Shown here: in pieces, positions 58,698 through 64,000 of the stretch
Layout: every line of letters begins with the position of its first letter
Numbering within the stretch: position 1 is the stretch's first letter
Source of the DNA: Thalassia testudinum
Taxonomy: Eukaryota > Streptophyta > Magnoliopsida > Alismatales > Hydrocharitaceae
Length of the DNA: 64,000 nucleotides
Direction: 5' to 3'
Assembly (NCBI GenBank): GCA_037157565.1
Contig: JAZHRO010000050.1
Coordinates: forward strand, 42,666,001-42,730,000
The notes under the pieces: generated by a model
The model's input: the letters and a program-made list of their open reading frames with translations, nothing else
Database searches by the model: none
What the model was told of the DNA's origin: nothing
Program-made: the position numbers and the translations under genes

Positions 58698-59972
58698 CTC
58701 CTACTATTCTCCGCCTCAGGTAATATCTTCCTTTAGCTATTTTTGATTTTCAATGAGGACATTGTTTGAACCAGGCATGGGGGAGAGGACCTGAGGCATT
58801 TTGTTTATAGCATGCATTTATAAAAAAAAAAGAAAGAAAAAAAGAAAAAAAAAGAAAAAAAAAATATATATATATATAAAAAAAAAAAAAAAAAAGAGGT
58901 TTTGAGCTTAACTGGCTAGATCTTGCCGTCTTAAGCAAATCAGAACTCTAGGGTAGACTAAGTTAATTCTAGGGTCAAACTTTAGAAGCTAAATAAGCTA
59001 CTAGCTTTAGACCTTTAGGGTCCTTTGTGGACTTAAAAACTTAAGTAGGAGTTAAGTTGCGGACCATTCTTCAAGACGTTGAGGAAGGGAAGCTAGGGTT
59101 TGAGTTAAAAGGTGGGGTAGTACCTGGAGTCTTATTCTACCTTTTGGTTTACAGGTCCTTGTAACCCAAGCATCCAAATTGTTCACACTTGGTCTGGTAA
59201 TTAACTTAATTTCTGAAAAGAGATTTGGTTCTCTTAGTTTTGACTTAAGAAAGGCTTGAAAACATATTTTGATTGGAAGAGTTCCCGCCGCAGGAGAGGT
59301 CGAGTATATACTCACCTTGAGGATGCGATGGTAACATATTACCTCCTCGGCGCTTGTCTCTTAGGATATCCATCCTACTAGGGGCATGTAAGTGCATTGC
59401 GCGGTTCAGGTACCATGGGCGGCCCTATCTCGAAGTGCCGATTGCCATAGGCCTGAATTCGCTTAAGAAATCCATGGGCGATACTATCTCGAAGTGTCGA
59501 TTGCCAGGAGTTCTTGGGGTCGTTATGGGCGGTGCTATCTCGAAGCATCGAAAGCCAGGCACCCTTCGAGGTATGGTAATGGGGACAATGAATCCGACAC
59601 AGACTGTGTTGATAGCTGATCTGAGGTTAGACTTAGAAGAATCAAACAAAAAAAAAGTATATATATTAAAAAAAAAAAAAAAAAAAAAATTTCCTTTAAC
59701 TCAAATAACTCGGACCAATGCACAAGCACGGATGCTTTAATCTCAGGGATCAATAAACTTTAGGGTAGAGTCAGAAATCAGGGAAACTTGTGCTGGCAAC
59801 TCGTCTTTAGCCGACCTAGTCTGTAACTTAGCAACTACTTAGGAACCTTGGGTTTAGAACCTGAACTTAATATGCTTCTGAAGGAAGACTAAGTGAGTTG
59901 ACTAGTCTACTTAGAGTGCTAGGTTTCGCTTAATTTTGCTAGGGACTAGCAAAAACTAGGCATGGGGGTATT
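58698..59972 (+). other. 3' UTR of element E: shared cassette and duplicated PPT motif
   Basis: No env-like ORF. AATGAGGACATTG at 58752-58764 and AGGCATGGGGGAGAGG from 58773, just after the stop codon. A/AT-rich simple repeats at 58820-58895 and 59650-59690. Cassette with TATCTCGAAG at 59426-59435, 59485-59494 and 59536-59545 (spacings 59 and 51). Terminal PPT AGGCATGGGGGTATT at 59958-59972 abuts the 3' LTR. Confidence 0.88.
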
Positions 59973-61785
59973 TGATTAGCCCATAGTTGTGGGTTATTTA
60001 AGTATTTAAGTGCCTACACATTAGGTTAATTCTAACATTTATTTAGTATAAATTAGGATGTAAATAGATTAATTCATAGTTTTAATCTAATTACATAATC
60101 CATACATTGCATTCATATCTTAAGTGCATTTAGAATTAGCTTAGAATAGCATTCATCTAATTAGATAACCAATTAGGTATATTGTTTTTATTAACATAGA
60201 AGTTGAGGGTCTATACATAAATAACCCTAATATTTTAATAATATTTGCTTTATTCGTCTTCTTTCAGAACGGCTGGCTGCCGCTCCAACGCCCGGCTACT
60301 GCAGTGATGAAGCCATTCAAGGGGGAGCGGATGTGGTGGATCTGGTCGGCGGCTGATTTCAAAATTGTTCAAGACACTATAAAAGGAGCACGGAAGCTGC
60401 CGGCTGCAGCAGGCCTCCGCCACCGACTCACCACTGTGCAGAGAGATCCTCTCTCTTCCATCCACACTGCCGGCCTCTACCGTGGCGGCGAGTCTCCACC
60501 ACCGTGGGCGTGTGGTGTGACAGGCCACACCGCCATCCGGAGCTCGCCCGCATTACCGTGAGCACATCAGCGTGCATCTTCCTTGCCGTCGTCGCAGACC
60601 ACCACGCAAGCTACTGATCAGCCACCCTCTCAGTAACTTAAGACGTCTGGGAAATTTCCCAGACGTCTGAAGTTACCCGCTCACCTCCACTTCCTCAGCC
60701 TGCACTCTCAAACCGGCCACCAAACCGCCTGCGCCCTCCACCGCTCACCGGCTGCTGACCTGCGCACGCCTGCAGATCAGCCCGCGCTCTCCTCCAACGC
60801 CTGCAGATCAGCCCGCGCTCTCCTCCAACGCCTGCAGACCAGCCTGCAGCATCCTCCAACAGCCTCTGCAGCTACCACCGCCACGCCTCCGCGCGCCAGC
60901 GCCCTCCGTAGCCCCTCTGCAGCTTCCACCGCACAGCCATCTGCAAACCACCGCGCAAGCGCCCCCTCTGCAGCTACCACCGCCACGCCTCCGCGCGCCA
61001 GCGCCCTCCGCAGCCCCTCTGCAGCTTCCACCGCACAGCCATCTGCAAACCACCGCGCAAGCGCCCCCTCTGCAGCTTCCACCGCACACGCCAGCGCCCG
61101 CCTGCAGACCATCGCAGCCACGCCTCCGCGCGCCAGCGCCTTCCGCAGACCCTCCGCACGCCCACGCACAGCCACCTGCAGAACCGCCAGCAACCGACCT
61201 CTGCAGCTACCACCGCAGCCACGCCTCCGCGCGCCAGCGCCTTCCGCAGACCCTCCGCGCGCCCACGCACAACCGCCTGCAGCACCTCCGCCGGAGCTCG
61301 TCCGGCCACCTCCGGCCACCGCGCTACTCGCCGTCACCACCGATTCGAAGCCCTTGATCCAAGGGACCTCCGCCGAGCTTCCCGCGCCTAGCCATCGGCT
61401 CCTCGTCGCGCAAGACAACGGGGAAAAATTCCCCTGTTTTGCTACAGTAAAGCATTGATTAAAATTTACATTTTCTGCCATTGCCAGATTTTATTCATAT
61501 TCTATTCACTCTGCATTGCGAAAAATATCCTGTAGTTTATCATAATTGCCATTTCAGCATTATTTCTTGCTTAAACCTTAATCTAAAGGCAATCTTGGCT
61601 TGGTTCTTGTCCAAATTGACTCCGAACAAACATTTTTAAGTGGCGCGAATTTTAATACGTTATTGCCTCCCTGTGGAAACGACCCGCTCCTCTGCGAGTG
61701 GTTATTTCTTATTAAAAATTGATTAGTCGATTTTTCCACCACATTAAACTACAAACGACTTAAAAGCGAAAGATCGACCCGATCA
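59973..61785 (+). repeat. 3' LTR of element E
   Basis: 1813 bp, differing from the 5' LTR at about a dozen positions by eye (for example CTGCTGCAG/CTACTGCAG near the start of R, and a small cluster near 61307-61325). Same TATA, palindrome and tandem repeats. Confidence 0.97.
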
Positions 61786-63812
61786 AGCCACACTTCAATT
61801 GAATGGGTTTTGGTGGAAATAAATGTAATATAAACCTCCTAAAAATCTTTGAAAAATATTCTGAGGTTTGGAACCTTCACTTTGACCAAATGAACCGTTT
61901 TTGACCAAAAAAAAAACTTGGGCAAGAAATTACTTCATTCTTGGGCTACAGTGTAAATTACCCAGTTAAACATCATCAAAACACAAATTTGAGGTCACTG
62001 CTAGATTCCTTAGGTCTAAATTAGGTTGCTCCTAAATGTTGAGCCTAATTAGAGTTCATCTTGATTTAGTTTGCACTTTAGCCCAATTATCTCTATTTAT
62101 TACACACAACCACCTACCTTTCGATCTTTCTTGCAAAGAGGACCCACCTTCATCTTCCTCATTCCAAACTCGGCAAGAGCAGCAATGTGAGAATCCATTA
62201 CCGTCAAGATTTGATTCTTGATTTGGTTGATCAAATCTTCTCCAAATCATACCAAAATTGGTGAGATTGTCAATCAAGTCATAGTCGATCCACTGAGCAT
62301 TATCTCGCGATCCAATTTTGCCAAAATCCTCTCTAGCGAGCTCAAATTTCATGAGCTAAAGTTCAGCCAAATTACAAGCCAAACTTGCACGTTTTGGCTC
62401 AATTGGCTGTAACTTCTCCTCTATATAAAGGTCTCCACTTCATCAAGTCAAACTCGTGCTCAATTAGCCAGTTCTCCCTCTCTTCTTTCTCCATGCCAAC
62501 AGCCATTGAAGCACCACCAGAGCTTCTCCTCCCCCCTTCCTCTCCCTCTGCCACATACGATAGGTAGAGGGCTTTGCTTCCCCATGCTTCCACGAAGCTT
62601 CACACGAATCTTGAGCCTCTAATTCCTCCTCTTCGGCTCTAGTCTTCTTCCTCCTTCGTCCTCGCCGGTGGCCACACGAGCGACCCATCTCCTATTGTCC
62701 TTTAGCTAAATTAGGTTAGGGCTTTTACTTCCCTCTTCATCAATTAGATCTAAGGAGCTTCTTAACTCAATTCTTCAACTCCTCTGACCTCTGCCGTCGC
62801 CATCACTACCATTGTCACTGACCTACCTCCTTCACATTTCACTCACCTAACTTAGGCAAAAGCTTCTCCACACCTCCACAAAAATTTTTCCTAAGTTAAT
62901 TGCATCATACATCATCATCTTCTCCTTCCATCATTGACACCAGCGAAGCTTCTTCGAAGCTTCACCACCGGTCACATCTGCTCGTTGTCACTTGTAATTT
63001 CCTTAAGTCATTACTTCGATGAGTGGCGCCAGAGGTTTTAGTGTACTTAATTTGGGCCGAGGGCCTGTGTTCTTAGTTTCAGGTGACCCACCGACAACAT
63101 CTTCTTCTCCAATGTCACAAGGCCTCTTCCAATGATCTATCCACGACAAGTCTACCTTTTCATTGTGGAGATTCACTTGAAGAACAAAGTAGGGTCATTG
63201 ATTAGCCATCCACGGCCAATTGGCGACCAATTAACAAGCTTAACCTCCACAGTCAAGAAGACGAGGAAATACGAAGCAGAGGGGGCTCATTAGTCCTACC
63301 TCATTCGAGAAGGTGTTGGAGATTGGAAATATCAAGGAACCCACCCCCTTAACTCTTGCTCGAGATTACAGGGGGTTGGATCCCCATATACATCCACATG
63401 CACGCATGCCTGCACACATGCAAGCGTGCCTAGGCTAAGTTGGGTCGATTTTGAATCGACTTGTGCAGAGGAGTTGAACTAGATTTTTCTTTGGCTTGAA
63501 GGCTCTCTTTGGTTGAGAATATTTCTAAGTGTTGAGACCGCTTAAGCCTAGTTGAAAAACCAAATTTTTTTTGCCTTGACAACTTCATTTATTTCTTACT
63601 ATTGATAGTGATATTCATTGCATAATATATTTCTTTTTGCATCAGATTATTGTGCCTCACTCTATATTTCTCTAATTAGTGGTTAAATTGTGAATTATTT
63701 GCTCCCTGAGATGACCTCGGACTCACATTCGAGATTATAAGTTTAAATGTTTTCGTCGCTTTAGTCACTATACTATGATGCGTATTTTAAACCTGACTTC
63801 GATGCGTTAGCA

Positions 63813-64000
63813 CCCAACCATACGTTTCTTGCCTCTAAAGAGTATGAATTATTTCTTTCGTCAAATCTCTTCCACTCTGAATTAGTAGGATTTGTATTCT
63901 TTCATCTTGAGATTTAAAATCCTGGTGCCATGTCATCCACCTTACAGTTTTAGGTGATATAGAAAGACGTTGAAGCCAAAGTGTCAATGAAAAGTAACAA
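63813..64000 (-). pseudogene. tnpD: CACTA TnpD transposase, N-terminal segment right of LTR H
   Basis: Minus-strand reading includes VDDMAPGF, then NSEWKRFDERNNSYSLEARN and VWLG at the junction, the segment just upstream of GLTSDRFNPF in TnpD proteins (typical order W-K-x-FD...RNVRLGL). Contains stops. Continues beyond the window. Confidence 0.7.

Larger units (their letters stand above)
50225..61785 (+). mobile_element. Element E: intact, young Athila-like Ty3-gypsy retrotransposon
   Basis: 11561 bp with perfect target duplication AGCCA (50220-50224 and 61786-61790). LTRs are exactly equal in length (1813 bp) and differ at about a dozen sites by eye (~0.7%). With the commonly assumed plant LTR rate of 1.3e-8 per site per year this is roughly 0.3 My. 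PBS, PPT, TATA box and a single uninterrupted gag-pol ORF are all present. There is no env-like ORF. Lineage: RT box FMDDF, protease DLGA and the tRNA-Asp-type PBS point to Athila. Potentially autonomous. Confidence 0.97.
49923..63812 (+). mobile_element. Solo LTR H in TnpD, interrupted by element E
   Basis: Left piece 49923-50224 begins TGATGGTAACGCCATCATCT; right piece 61791-63812 ends GATGCGTTAGCA. About 2.32 kb without E. Flanks CCCTA (49918-49922) and CCCAA (63813-63817) are a target duplication with one mismatch, and the TnpD frame continues across. Same LTR lineage as C, F and G. TATA CTATATAAAG at 62421-62430; inverted repeats AAGATTTGA/TCAAATCTT (62208-62241) and AGCTCA/TGAGCT (62339-62357) upstream; U5-like GCTCCCTGAG near 63700. 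ORFs near 62036-62688 are unsupported. Confidence 0.8.
23100..64000 (-). mobile_element. CACTA (En/Spm-type) DNA transposon, fragmented by nested insertions; right end beyond the window
   Basis: The left terminus begins CACTATAATG at 23100, exactly where the gag homology of element A stops, followed by ~500 bp of subterminal repeats. Coding pieces on the minus strand are in the order expected for plant CACTA elements: TnpD N-terminus (63813-64000, 49400-49922), TnpD C-terminus (28730-30480), then a second ORF of the Ptta/En/Spm type (28505-28560, 23890-25849). Insertions G, the 30.5-35.4 kb region, D and H (with E) account for the gaps. Without them the visible CACTA part is only a few kb. 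The right terminus and 3-bp target duplication cannot be checked. Confidence 0.8.

Noticed and set aside
58698..59972. Possible env-like gene after pol in E
   Set aside because: No ORF of meaningful length on the plus strand. The region is the non-coding cassette shared with C and D.

Overview
This window looks like nuclear DNA of a flowering plant, from a repeat-rich (probably heterochromatic or pericentromeric) block. I find no host gene, rRNA, tRNA gene or CRISPR array. Almost every base can be assigned to transposable elements inserted into one another. Evidence for a plant: Athila/Tat-type Ty3-gypsy elements with a primer-binding site complementary to the 3' end of tRNA-Asp, long LTRs (1.6-2.7 kb), a plant CACTA (En/Spm-type) transposon and a Del/Tekay-like LTR. 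The species cannot be told from the sequence.

Layout. The oldest layer is element A, a minus-strand Athila-like gag-pol remnant (969-2189 and 22071-23099). A is cut by (i) a minus-strand Del-like LTR that runs off the left edge (1-968), (ii) element B (2190-22070, TSD TCAAG), and (iii) a CACTA transposon that starts at 23100 and runs off the right edge. B is a minus-strand LTR element with no visible pol. It is itself interrupted by the young non-autonomous element C (4665-14577, TSD ATCAT) and by solo LTR F (16805-19548). The CACTA element (minus strand; TnpD N-terminus to the right, second ORF to the left) is interrupted by solo LTR G (25850-28504), by an LTR-like region without clear ends (about 30480-35411), by the dead Athila element D (35417-49183, TSD CTTAG), and by solo LTR H (49923-63812). 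D contains a Del-like solo LTR (43347-46043, TSD CTGAG). H contains element E (50225-61785, TSD AGCCA).

Element E is the only apparently intact autonomous element: equal 1813-bp LTRs differing at only about a dozen sites, a good PBS and PPT, and one uninterrupted 1804-aa gag-protease-RT-RNaseH-integrase ORF with all catalytic residues. Element D is an older relative with stops, a frameshift, a 19-bp deletion over the RT active site and an LTR insertion. Element C has near-identical LTRs and the same PBS, PPT and 3' UTR cassette as D and E, but encodes only an unrecognised 628-aa acidic protein. It therefore looks like a parasite of E-type enzymes.

Points most worth a second look: the shared 3' cassette with three TATCTCGAAG repeats at fixed spacing in C, D and E; a perfect 28-bp palindrome in the D/E LTRs with compensatory changes; arrays of inverted repeats just upstream of the TATA box in LTRs C, F, G, H and the 30.5-35.4 kb region, with conserved geometry but different sequence; the same AGACGTCT palindrome in an unrelated LTR family; and the duplicated PPT-like motif flanking every 3' UTR.
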